A DNA stretch of 64,000 nucleotides from Sarcocystis neurona. Lineage: Eukaryota; Apicomplexa; Conoidasida; Eucoccidiorida; Sarcocystidae. Numbering within the stretch: the first letter of the stretch is position 1; each line of letters starts with the position of its first letter. Of the stretch, positions 39,296 to 49,053 are shown one piece after another. The notes under the pieces were generated by a model, which was not told where the DNA came from, did no database searches, and worked only from the letters and a program-made list of their open reading frames with translations. The DNA is taken from assembly GCA_000727475.1 (NCBI GenBank), contig KL647336.1, positions 1 to 64,000 on the forward strand. Direction: 5' to 3'. A program made the translations under genes and the position numbers.

Positions 39296-42200
39296 TTGAG
39301 GCTCTCGCTAACTGCGGATTTTTCAAAGAACATCTGCTGAGAGGTTTCGGTCTCACAGCGTCGTGCATTACAGCACTCAGTAGCTCAGGCTTCTGCCAAC
39401 ACTCATGCTCCAAAGTTCCTTTTTCGCGAAGCACTTTTCGGGGCGGAGAATCGTTCCTTTGATTCTGTGAATGACATACTGTGCTCAAGCTACAGGCTTC
39501 CTGTGTTTTAACGCGTGTTTACGATGGAAAGTTATTGGTGTGGTGACACAGTTGTTCGTCGAGAGCACCTGCTGTATATGAGCCTTTAATTACGTACAGT
39601 GCCTGCCTTCGCCTTTATTTTCTAGACTTGTTCCCACCACCTCACGCCGTCGTACGGGCTGCGTTAACGCTTCCACCACTTCAGTCCTTGGAGGTGCTTG
39701 AACTACGTTTGAACTACATATGGCATGAATACCTTCACACTGTGTTGGCTTTTTTCCGTTTTTCTTCGGGTTCGCCTTAAACCAAAGGAACTGACACCGA
39801 CTGTTAGCGAGGAAGCGTCAAAGGACAGCAGAGGATTCTGAGCTCAGGTATGGTCGTTCCGTGATAATTACGCACGCTCAAAGGAGTAGTGTCTTCGGTC
39901 GCTTCTTCCATAAGCTGGGAATATTCAACATCAGTTCTACGGCTTACTGTCACAGACAGGGAAACAGCTTATATAATCAGTGTCTAGACACTTGTGTTCG
40001 GGAATGCATATTACCTGTTGCAAGAAGTAAAAGGAATAACTGCCCGTCGCCATGTCTTTCAAAATGCACTCTTCATGAACAACTTGTTCACGGCGCAGCA
40101 GGTAATTCCATCACCACTGAATTTCGGGGAGCTTCTACGACGGGGACAAAACGCGCATGTCCTGCAGCACCAGATAAAGCAAGAGCGGCAACGTGCACGA
40201 TGTAGCTCGGAGAAAAGCTATCAAACACCATGAATTTACTTTTCGCGGTGCTTCTTCAGAGGGTTTTGCCGCCCTTAACGCATGAATAATTATTTCATCG
40301 GTGTTGCCACCCGTTTGTTTCATGGGAGTGGGACTCTGGAAGGGAGCCGAAGTGGACAAAATTTGTTCGGGCAGAAATACAAGGAAAAGAAACAGCGTTA
40401 ATGTTCTCAGTGCACGTCGGGAAGAAATTCTTAATAATGTGGGAGACCCATCTTCAACAGCTGCCAGAGGTCGTTCCAACAGCTGCTCCAACTACTGAAG
40501 AGCCCTTTGCTGCGGAAGAAATTTAACCGTGACAAACAAAATACACCCCACAGAACCGGGGGCAGCGGAGAAGACGCGCACTGAAATTTACTCCGCGGCA
40601 CAAGCAGCAGAAGTAGCCGCAGTCCCAACACCTGTAACCGGCGTTTAAAAACTAAGAAGAAGATTATGAGCTCGCGTGAAACTAGATGACCCCCTGCCGC
40701 CGCAGATCGTTTTCTGGTTCTCGCGGCCCTTGGCGTCCACGTAGTTGCTGAGTGAGCTGCTTGACAATTTTTCTTTGTGGCGCAGCTATTATGCGCTTAA
40801 TATTTGCTTCAGTTGTGTTACTGTCGCGTAGTGTGGAAAAGTAAGCCTATCAGTAGATGTCCTGGCCCTGTCCAGTGTTCAGCTGCACGCGGGGGTGCTT
40901 AAAGCACTGCCTATTGAACAAAATGCTTTTTTTTCCGCAGACGTTCAAAGAGCGGTGCTCATATGCACCGAAGCACACGTCTGCGTAAGTGTATGCATTC
41001 GCACAGGAGGTTTATACAGATTCCTACGGTGATACGTACAAGTAGGTCTACACAAATTCCTTTGGTCTTCTCTATGTTACCATTCTTCTCCTGCGTGCGC
41101 CGTGGGGGTATTCACCGTTTTGTGCAACCGATGGACGAGCCGGCAGTTTCATCATTCTGAAGGGCCAGCTTCCAGCCGTGGTGCATACCACAGCGCACAA
41201 AGTCGATGTTGCCTCGTAGGCAGTGTGAGTCCACATTTTTTGACAGCGTCAGCAGCGAGCGTTCAACAGCCAACAACCCATTGCCGTGCGCAGGCTGCGT
41301 CCCCTTTGAGGCCCATCTTGAAGTCTGAAAGGACGTACACGCTTCTGCGTATTTGTAGAGGACTACGACGTCGTCTGCGAGTGATTCCGCTGGGGGTGGT
41401 GCTCCGTCTCAGAGAGGATAAGCGCGTTTTCTTTCCCCTGGGTAGGCTCTGAGGCGAGGTGGAGCTGGTGGACTTGCAGCGCTACACACAGTGGTCTTAC
41501 ATTCGTGTTCGGTCACGCATGGACGTTGAGCACGCGTAACATTAGTAGTGGTTCTCTGACTGTACCAGAGCAGTCCATGCAGCATCATGAGGGAGCGTGC
41601 TGCTGCTGGTTTTGGCGGGTTCTAGGAACGAGTTTTTGTGTGGACGTCGTATAACGGCTTGTGAAAGAGTTTTTTCTCAGGTACTCAGACCCTTGCACGA
41701 AGCTGCGCACGTTCTCAGTTTGTTCATCTTGAAAGTTGAGTGCTACGGCCCATTGTTTCAATGTCTCCTGCCTCCTCACAGCCGTTTTGGACATCTCATC
41801 TACTAAAGTAATCCATGCGGGAGAGAACTGCACGTCCAATTTCGCCGAATTGTGAGCCCTGACTCACGAAGAAGAAGGTACCCTTTGTGCACACCCGTAG
41901 CGCAGTAAGTGGGGCCGAACAGTTCAATTCCCACCTTGGGACAGGATCTGTTCAGCATCGGCAGGTAAACACGAAAAGGATGTCTTGTAGATATCCTACT
42001 CCGTCACGGTAGTACAGAAACAGAAGATGGTCACGAGGCAGTGCATTCTGTGAAAAGTGATGCCTGCGTTACACGCGAGCTGGGTGGCAGCGAGTCTAGC
42101 TGCGTACTCGATGATCGTACCGCGCGGTTGACAACTGCCCACAGGAAAAACTTCTCAGCCGTTTTGTAGGTGGAAGAGTGAACGCGTACGCCGGCATCGT

Positions 42201-42414
42201 TCGCACGCATATCCCCCCCCAGGAGCTGCCTCACTGGCTGAGAAACTCTGTGGTAAGAATGACTTGTGTGCTGCCGTAAAATGAGAGAGCTTCAGTTACC
42301 TAGTAGTTGTTTTACAGGAGCTGTACACAAGCCACAACGTCTTCTGATGTGCGCGTCGCACCCCACTCGTGTCTCCTTCCCGCAACTTGTACCCCTGCTT
42401 GGTAACGAAAAGTT

Positions 42415-43593
42415 ATGGCACAGGAAGGCGATCGCCGGTCGGTGTTGTCGACCTCTAGCGCATTGGTCGCTTCAAAGGTCAAACATCCAGGGAATGCTAG
42501 TGGCGGTCCACGGACCACAGAAGAGAGCGCAGCTGTCCCATGGAGGCATCGAGTGGCCTGCATCAGGTGCTCTGAAGACGAATTAAATGCTCAGAATTTG
42601 CCAACGAAGAAAGCACTAAATCTGAAGGGAGGCACGCGTTCAAAATTGTCCACCAGCACTACAGTTTCGAGTACTGATGACAACACTGGGGACGGACGTC
42701 TCTTTTATAAGGGGAAACATCCCTCAAGACAAAGGATGCAAGAAAAAACAGACCGAAAGCGCCATATCAAAATCCAGCTTGACATCGTCCTGCCGGAAAC
42801 TGGGAATCAGCACGAGAAAAAATTGCACGGACACCGACTGAAGTCGCATTACCGCAGAAGAGTGCGGGCAACCGGCACGAACTATTCACGGAAATACGGA
42901 AGGGGCCTTTTGATCTTCAGAGGACTCTTGGGAGGCACTTTGCTGCTCGGAGCAGTAGCGGGAACGGCAATGGTATTGTGGGGTCTTTTTGCTAAAAGGG
43001 AAAATGGGGCATTAGCGGATGAACCAGTTGGAGAAATCCCCCCATACGGATGGTCTCCTCGAACGCCTGCACCGTCAATGGCTGATAGTGTAGGATCACC
43101 ACGCGAAATAGGAGAGATCAAAACACCTTCAATTGAAAGTTTTGGCCACACTTCTGGCTTTTCAACACCCGTTTCGACTCCTGAGAGTATGGCCATGGAC
43201 GTGCAATCTATTGCAAATTCGGGTACTTGGCAAACATTTTCTGTTCTTCCACCACCTCCGAAGCCACTACAAAGGCGACACTCTTGGCCACCAGCTGAGC
43301 AATCAGGGATAACATTCGAATCTCCCCTAGGGTCAGGTATGCCCATGTCTGAGATGCAACAGGACGCTGGAGGCGGTGATTCGCCAGGCGCCACAAGGGT
43401 GCAGGCCATCGCCGCGGGAGGGGCAGAACACCAAGGAGGGCGTTCTGAACCCGAATCCCAAATAACAGGGGCGACGGCGTATGGCACACCTCCTAGTCGT
43501 CCAAGCTCGGGTTGCTCACAGGCAACAAGCGAGCAGTACTTTACGGCGCCTTCCCGTTCACCCTCTTCCAGTGACGTCAGTGAAAGTGAGTAG
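42415..43593 (+). CDS. Single-pass membrane protein of unknown family, 392 aa
   Basis: A single uninterrupted 392-codon frame, far longer than chance for this segment. It has no N-terminal signal peptide. A basic region (residues 101-163, rich in Lys, Arg and His) is followed by one hydrophobic segment at about 165-193 containing GGTLLLGAVAGTAMVLW. The C-terminal half is Pro/Ser/Gly-rich with many Ser-Pro and Thr-Pro pairs (STPVSTPES, PPPPKPL) and ends SSSDVSESE. The architecture fits a type II or internal-anchor membrane protein with a disordered tail; orientation is inferred from the positive charge before the helix. The codons show no Gln/Ala homopolymers, unlike genes in the flanking blocks. 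Upstream exons cannot be excluded, but the ATG has a purine at -3. I do not recognise the family, and no function is assigned. Confidence 0.8.
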   Translation: MAQEGDRRSVLSTSSALVASKVKHPGNASGGPRTTEESAAVPWRHRVACIRCSEDELNAQNLPTKKALNLKGGTRSKLSTSTTVSSTDDNTGDGRLFYKGKHPSRQRMQEKTDRKRHIKIQLDIVLPETGNQHEKKLHGHRLKSHYRRRVRATGTNYSRKYGRGLLIFRGLLGGTLLLGAVAGTAMVLWGLFAKRENGALADEPVGEIPPYGWSPRTPAPSMADSVGSPREIGEIKTPSIESFGHTSGFSTPVSTPESMAMDVQSIANSGTWQTFSVLPPPPKPLQRRHSWPPAEQSGITFESPLGSGMPMSEMQQDAGGGDSPGATRVQAIAAGGAEHQGGRSEPESQITGATAYGTPPSRPSSGCSQATSEQYFTAPSRSPSSSDVSESE

Positions 43594-44890
43594 CTTCCTC
43601 AGTGGTTAAGAAAAGCAGGTCCCCGGTTACGCCTCGGAATTGGCGAACAAGTGGGACCGCGCTGCTGTGCACGGAGGAATCGGGAACATCGCGAAGAGTG
43701 GTAGGCTATGAAGTGACATCACGACTGGTGGCGTGCATCAAAGAACAACACCCGCAAATGACAAGAGACTCTGCCGGGTGAAGCGGGTCGTGTCAGTTTG
43801 AGTTTTGCTTTCAACACCTCAGAGATTAGGCATTTAAGCGTTTCTTCCTTGGTACCACAACAGGTTCTTCGGGAACGCCAAACGGGCGTCGATTCCTTTG
43901 GTACAGCAGAGGAGAGCGCTAATGCGGGGTACCGGAACGGGTTCTCGGGAAATGCCGATAGGCTGTCGAGTATTCCCGAATAGCATAGGAGGGCGGTAGG
44001 GGACGCTCTCTAAGGTCTGTTACACCAGAGTAGCGCTCGTTCAGAAATGAGCGTGGATCACTATTTTTGCGTGCAGTTTTTCCTTTTCTGGGTAGATCCC
44101 TTAGTGTTGCCAGGCATGTGCGAAGCAAACATAAATATCTGAAGACATCGCAAATAGGTGTGGTATATGCGTGTGTAGCTGCTTACACGTGCAACGTCTA
44201 CGAAGGTGTGAGACCTGAAATGTTTATCATTTTGCAGAGCAGTGCACGTGTGTGCACTTCAGCTTGGCGGAAGGCTGTGAGGCATCGGATGTCACCTGCA
44301 CAACGTAATTAACACTACTGAAGAGGGTGACGCTGGAAAAGGTGCCGTGCATTTTCGTACCGTATGTGTCTGCAGTCCGTTGCCAGCGTTCCTTTGCAGT
44401 TGGCTCCCCAGTGGAAGTTGTTGGTGACTGGCTGTACAGGTACACCTGCGGCGTCTCCCGACAGCAAAGGGCGGACTCCAGGTTTTGCGCGCATTCAGGG
44501 GGTTCGTGGTCACTTCCTTAGGATTTTCCGATGACAGTTCCTAGTGTGGCACTGAGGTATTGTTTTTACGCTGTTTGTTAAATGGAAGAAGTGCGCTGTA
44601 AATGTTATAATAAAGTCCTGGTCTAGGTTTTTAGTTTGCTTTGTGGGACGTGGAATACAGTGCGAAAACCGTCTAACCGGAGCACAGCGCTCGCCAAAAG
44701 GTGTTCCTGCATCTTTGTTTACTTCAAACAAATGTGCCGCTGATAAAAGAGAAATCCGCATTTCAGAACCGATTAGTGGAAGTTGCATAATGTGTCCTTA
44801 AATGTTGGTTGCCACACACAACGAACGATTACACCAGCGCATTCAAAAGTACACAAGAATGCAAGGAGAATCCTCTGCACATAAACATAC

Positions 44891-44907
44891 ATATATATAT
44901 ATATATA
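44891..44907. repeat. (TA)n microsatellite
   Basis: Eight or so TA units in otherwise ordinary DNA. Confidence 0.75.
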
Positions 44908-45091
44908 GCAGCGTGTAAGTGCAGACCCACACAAGTGCGACCCTTAACTTGCATAAAGAACCTTTTTCGAATAACAGTGCTGCAGCAGCAAGAGTAGTCA
45001 TGACAAATTTATACGCAGTATGCGTCATTTGTGGGGAGTTCAGCTAAGGAGAAACGGGCTGATATTTACGATATTATCGTGGGCGAGTATG

Positions 45092-45114
45092 CATATATAT
45101 ATATATATATATAT
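45092..45114. repeat. (TA)n microsatellite
   Basis: About 11 TA units, followed by a short TGTATATGTGTATG tail. Confidence 0.8.
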
Positions 45115-45646
45115 GTATCTGTATATATGTGTATGGATGCACGAAAGAACTACTCAGGATAGACAACAGTACTTCAATTTTCAGTTGCTGTCTTCCAGGT
45201 ATGCAGGGGTATACACATCCCTACTCTACGCGCATTTTTAATATAAAAGGAAAGGAAGAGGCGGAATGAGCAGGAGACGACTGTACGCTCCCACGGGCCA
45301 ATGACTATGAATGGAGCAGCCCCTCAAACGCCGCCTGAAGTCTACTTTCAGACTGCCGACCGACCGTCTTCGGACAGAAGTACTCCTTATCCATTCGTCG
45401 CACACACCCCCTTAGCCGGGCTCAACACATCCGTCCGTTCTTTCCACCGTGTGTCTTCCGCTCTCGGATGCACTCGTCATGTGATGTTCGATTAAAGCGA
45501 CTGTCAACCCCCCCTGGTCAGATGTGGTGTTGCGGAACGAGCCGCGAGAAACTTCTGGAAGCCGCTTGGAAATATAGTTGCTACTCGGTTGACTGTATCA
45601 GAACTTTTTGTGAGTGGTTCGACCGTTTGGAAGTTCACAAACGAAG

Positions 45647-45728
45647 GGGGCTCAGCGCGGGTAAAAGCAGGACTGGGGCTCAGCGCGGGTAAAAGCAGGA
45701 CTGGGGCTCAGCGCGCGTAAAAGCAGGA
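45647..45728 (+). repeat. 28-bp tandem repeat, three copies
   Basis: Unit starts GGGGCTCAGCGCGGGTAAAA at 45647, 45675 and 45703. The third copy differs by one base (GCGCGC for GCGCGG) and ends slightly short. The length is not a multiple of three, and each copy contains a GTAA, so it is probably non-coding. Confidence 0.9.
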
Positions 45729-46761
45729 CACACAGTCAGTGTGAGCAATGCATAGCACAAGGGCTTTACTGGAGGCGAACTTTTCGTCCGCTCAGTTCGT
45801 AGCGACTCGTGGATTCGCGTGCACCTCTCGAGCCCAGGTAACGTTTTCTTTTTGATACTGGGCGCCAGTCTGAACAAGCGTTAGAACCTACAACGTAGCG
45901 TGAAGCCAGTCCAGCCAAGTCCGCTATTCGACGGTGCTATGACGTTTCAGCTTCAGATACCTGAACTTCATCGGCAATAAAATGGCACCACCGTCTTTTC
46001 CTCATTCAGATGCAATACTCCGATATTCGAACGTACACCGTCGTCTCCTTCCTCAGTCACATACGGCGAGAGTGCCTGCTGGAATCTCGCTGCGTTATCG
46101 CGTTCGGTTGGAGGAAGTGAAGTCGGGCGCGTGCTTTGCTCGCTTCTGAACTTCGTCATTTCTGCCAGTCTTACGGCTGGGCAAAGTTCCATCCTTCCGC
46201 GTACGTGAAGGTTGTGGAAAATACATGCAGCAAATATGTCCTTAAGTCTTTTGAGTCATGTACACAGATTTCGCTGTGTTTGCTGTTATGCAGGGAAACC
46301 TGAGGAAGCGACATACTGTGGCTGTGTAGTCGTTTGCACATCCATGAGGACGCACCGATGGACTCTCTTCATGTAAAGTGCCTCGCTCACGTGAGACTGA
46401 GAGTCGTATGCCCTATCGAGCAAATTTAAATCAGACAAACGCGTTTGCGACGCATCATATGAGCTATTGAAGAACAAGGGGACCACCTCCGAACGAAGCA
46501 CAACAAGTTCACTTTTCTTCTGTCTGAATGGAAATCGTGTTGTAAGAGGAAGACTAGATTTTTCGCAGGTCGCGTGGTAGCAGGGTGTGATTGCTGCGCA
46601 GTTAACATGACGTAAAAATATCGGAGCGGAGCGGGACGTCGTCCGGTGCACGAATGTGTGTGGTGATCTCCAGCTTAAAATGCACTGTTTTTTCCGCTGC
46701 GGAAAACGGCCAGGTTGTCGAAACGACCAGAGCTTGCACTTGCACTTCTCTGCGTATCGAG

Positions 46762-47616
46762 CTAGAGGTGCACGGTCGAGTGTTCTTCGATGTCTCGCCG
46801 AACAGTCGCTTTTCGCACAGGACAATTAATGGGCGCCAGCACCAGTGAAAAACCGTCGGGATGCGTCCGGGCACACCAGCTTAAACGACTCTGCTTGTGC
46901 TCAGCTTCGAAGGAACGGTGCAGAACGGGCGTGGCTAGCTGTCTGTCCAGCGTCTCAGGCGTTTGATGCGTTTGGTGCGGCTGCAGCACGCGGTGTCTGT
47001 CGGTCAACGACTCTGCCGCATCAGGCCGCCAGGACCTTTGCCACTGCTGCTGTCGCTGTTGCAGCGTATGAAAATTCACACATGGCTCGGCTGCGCAGTC
47101 TCTCTGCCACCGGGAAGTGGACGCGGCGGACGTTTGTATCGACTGCTGCTGCTGTTGCCTCTCTCTGGGGAAGTCAGATGGCTGCACTACTGCAAAATTG
47201 GTGACTGCGATGGACTCCTTCTGTTTGACGCGCTGTCTGCTGCCACACGTTGCAGCCGCGTCGCCTCGGGTGAACGCCGTCGGGGCTGCTTCGCAACTGC
47301 GGCCCCGTCGGGTGGGAAGAATTGACCCAGCTGAGAAACTCCCGTAGACCCCACTCCTCTGTAAATTGGCAACGAACAGTCGCTGTTGAAGATCCTGCTG
47401 ATGCGTCCGCAAATGGCACGGCTGTTCGTCACGTGTCCCTGCACGCTGACGCGTACTATGCGAACCTACGTCCCCCAGGGGTCCCATAATTGTGTTTTGC
47501 TGCTGCTGAGAGCTACAACTATCTGATGGCGGTGAGTCACGGTGAACGGCATACTGTATCTGCAGAGACAAACACACGCAACAGGAGTCACCTTCCGTTG
47601 AGGTGTCGCCGGGCAT
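46762..47616 (-). CDS. Hypothetical Gln-rich 284-aa open frame
   Basis: A minus-strand frame of 284 codons from an ATG at 47616. It contains several short Gln runs (for example residues 36-40 and 153-160), many Arg and Ser, and no recognisable domain, signal peptide or membrane segment. Other frames are also open here because of CTG/CAG triplets, which lowers the weight of length alone. It could be an exon of an unrecognised gene upstream of, and in the same orientation as, nothing else identified; function unknown. Confidence 0.25.
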   Translation of the reverse strand: MPGDTSTEGDSCCVCLSLQIQYAVHRDSPPSDSCSSQQQQNTIMGPLGDVGSHSTRQRAGTRDEQPCHLRTHQQDLQQRLFVANLQRSGVYGSFSAGSILPTRRGRSCEAAPTAFTRGDAAATCGSRQRVKQKESIAVTNFAVVQPSDFPRERQQQQQSIQTSAASTSRWQRDCAAEPCVNFHTLQQRQQQWQRSWRPDAAESLTDRHRVLQPHQTHQTPETLDRQLATPVLHRSFEAEHKQSRLSWCARTHPDGFSLVLAPINCPVRKATVRRDIEEHSTVHL

Positions 47617-48169
47617 CCACCTCCTTTACGACAGGTAAGAGAAGGCCTCATACACGGGCCTCATCTCTATTCTGTCTAGCCTCCGTATCGCGGATGCTAC
47701 CAGTGTCGCTGGACTCAACCGGTGTAGGCGCCGGACCGAAGAATAGAAAACAGAAAAATGATGTGCGACCCTTGTTTTAGACCGCCTGCTAGGTCAGGGG
47801 CGCAGCAGAAGGCGGCTGTTTCCTCCTGCGCAGCAAGAAGAAATAGCCGTCTGCGGCCAAGCACCCAAGGCAACTGCGCTCTCCACTAGGCCAGCGCAGC
47901 GCGGGTGCAGCTTGAAAATTTCCTGACTTTCCCTCAAGGTGGGTGCAAAGTTTATAATGTGTGCGGATGGCTGTAACTCAGGAAGTGACGAACTTGCGCA
48001 GGTGACACGTCTAGCTGCAAGGGGAGCCTGCACGCGTGTGTGTGTGCGTGCCTGCAGCAAACGATTCCTCCATTCCAGCGATGCAGCTGCTACGCGCGGG
48101 TGCGTATCAAAAATGATATAATTACAGCCACCCTTTGTCGCATACACCGTACACAGTCTACATCTACAT

Positions 48170-48810
48170 GCAGACGTAGACGCGTTCCAGGTGCCGCATA
48201 TACACACATACATATATGTGTACGTGTACGTATACAAACTGCGCCTGCTGCATATGCTGGAACTGCACCCGACCCACATGTAATCTACAAATATGTATAT
48301 ATACATATATATATATATGTACTCGATGGGGTCGTTGCACACACAGATGAAGATACGCACGAGGGCAAAAATATACCTGCCTGCTGACCTGTGTATACGT
48401 TTACATATGCATGTACCTGTGTGCACGATGCGATTCCTCCAAACAGATATATACATATGTCCTTGCGCAAACCCACCGGTCTGCCTACATGCACGTCTAT
48501 AAATATATACACATATGTCTCTAATCCGTGTGTAGAGGCTGTCTGCACAGCTCCGAGACACATAGAGACACCCTCTTCTTCATGAACACTCCACGTTGCT
48601 CTTTGTCTCTTCACGATGACGACTTTCACCACGAGTTAAAAAGCAGGAATTTCTTTCGAAGAAGCACAGACGTTGACCAGAAACGAATTCAACTGCTGCC
48701 CTCACCTGCTCACTCACTGTGGGTGTTTACGTATATATTTGTACAAACATACAGAAATTACATATCTGTACCTACGTATCTATGTATCTACATATATACA
48801 TATATATATA
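48170..48810. repeat. TA/TG/CA simple-sequence DNA downstream of the giant gene
   Basis: Clusters of ACATATATATATATG and TACATATG words at about 48208-48240 and 48290-48320 and near 48770-48815. The interval around 48590-48710 is less repetitive and could hold the terminal exon of the giant minus-strand gene. Confidence 0.6.
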
Positions 48811-48814
48811 TACA

Positions 48815-48882
48815 TAGGTAGAAAGATAGATAGACAAACAGAGAGATAAACAGATGGATAGATATAGATAGATAGATAGTCC
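48815..48882. repeat. (GATA)n-like tetranucleotide repeat
   Basis: About 65 bp of GATA/TAGA units with a few interruptions. The long minus-strand frame reads through it as Tyr/Leu/Ser/Ile repeats, which is a sign that this part of the frame is intronic rather than coding. Confidence 0.85.
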
Positions 48883-49053
48883 TTGTACACTTGTGCAACA
48901 AGTCGCAAAAGACATGCGCAGCTGCAACCGCGGGCAGCGCCCAAACGCTGTCGCAAGGCGACGCAATCCGCCCGACGTCTGTTCGGGCCCACCGCGGCGT
49001 CTTTGCCATCGGCAGCGTCGCAACAGCCTCTTCCTCATGAACGTGACTCTTAC

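Larger units (their letters stand above)
25720..42414. other. Repeat-poor segment without a recognisable gene
   Basis: About 16.7 kb with few triplet or dinucleotide runs. Open frames rarely exceed 120 codons and none matches a family I know. A plus-strand frame at 27731-28102 has one hydrophobic stretch. Around 39860-40650 several adjacent short frames look protein-like but lie in different phases without convincing splice sites, possibly an eroded or multi-exon gene. Tandem duplications and a palindrome are listed separately. Confidence 0.55.
43594..48170. other. Mostly repeat-poor intergenic segment
   Basis: Short open frames only, apart from a 284-codon minus-strand frame at 46762-47616 listed separately. 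A 28-bp tandem repeat and two TA runs lie within it. From about 47 kb CTG/CAG triplets begin to reappear, marking the transition to the right-hand repeat-rich block. Confidence 0.5.

Noticed and set aside
39860..40650. Cluster of protein-like short frames in shifting phases
   Set aside because: No splice sites or homology allow a gene or pseudogene model to be built with confidence.
41885..41950. tRNA-like words (TAGCGCAGTAAGTGG and GTTCAATTCCC)
   Set aside because: The distance between them is too short for an anticodon arm and the stems do not pair.
42882..43487. A 201-codon minus-strand frame
   Set aside because: It is antisense to the 392-aa membrane-protein gene.
48772..49053. C-terminal 94 codons of the long minus-strand frame
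   Set aside because: They follow a consensus GTAAGA donor and are largely translated GATA microsatellite, so they are more likely intron.
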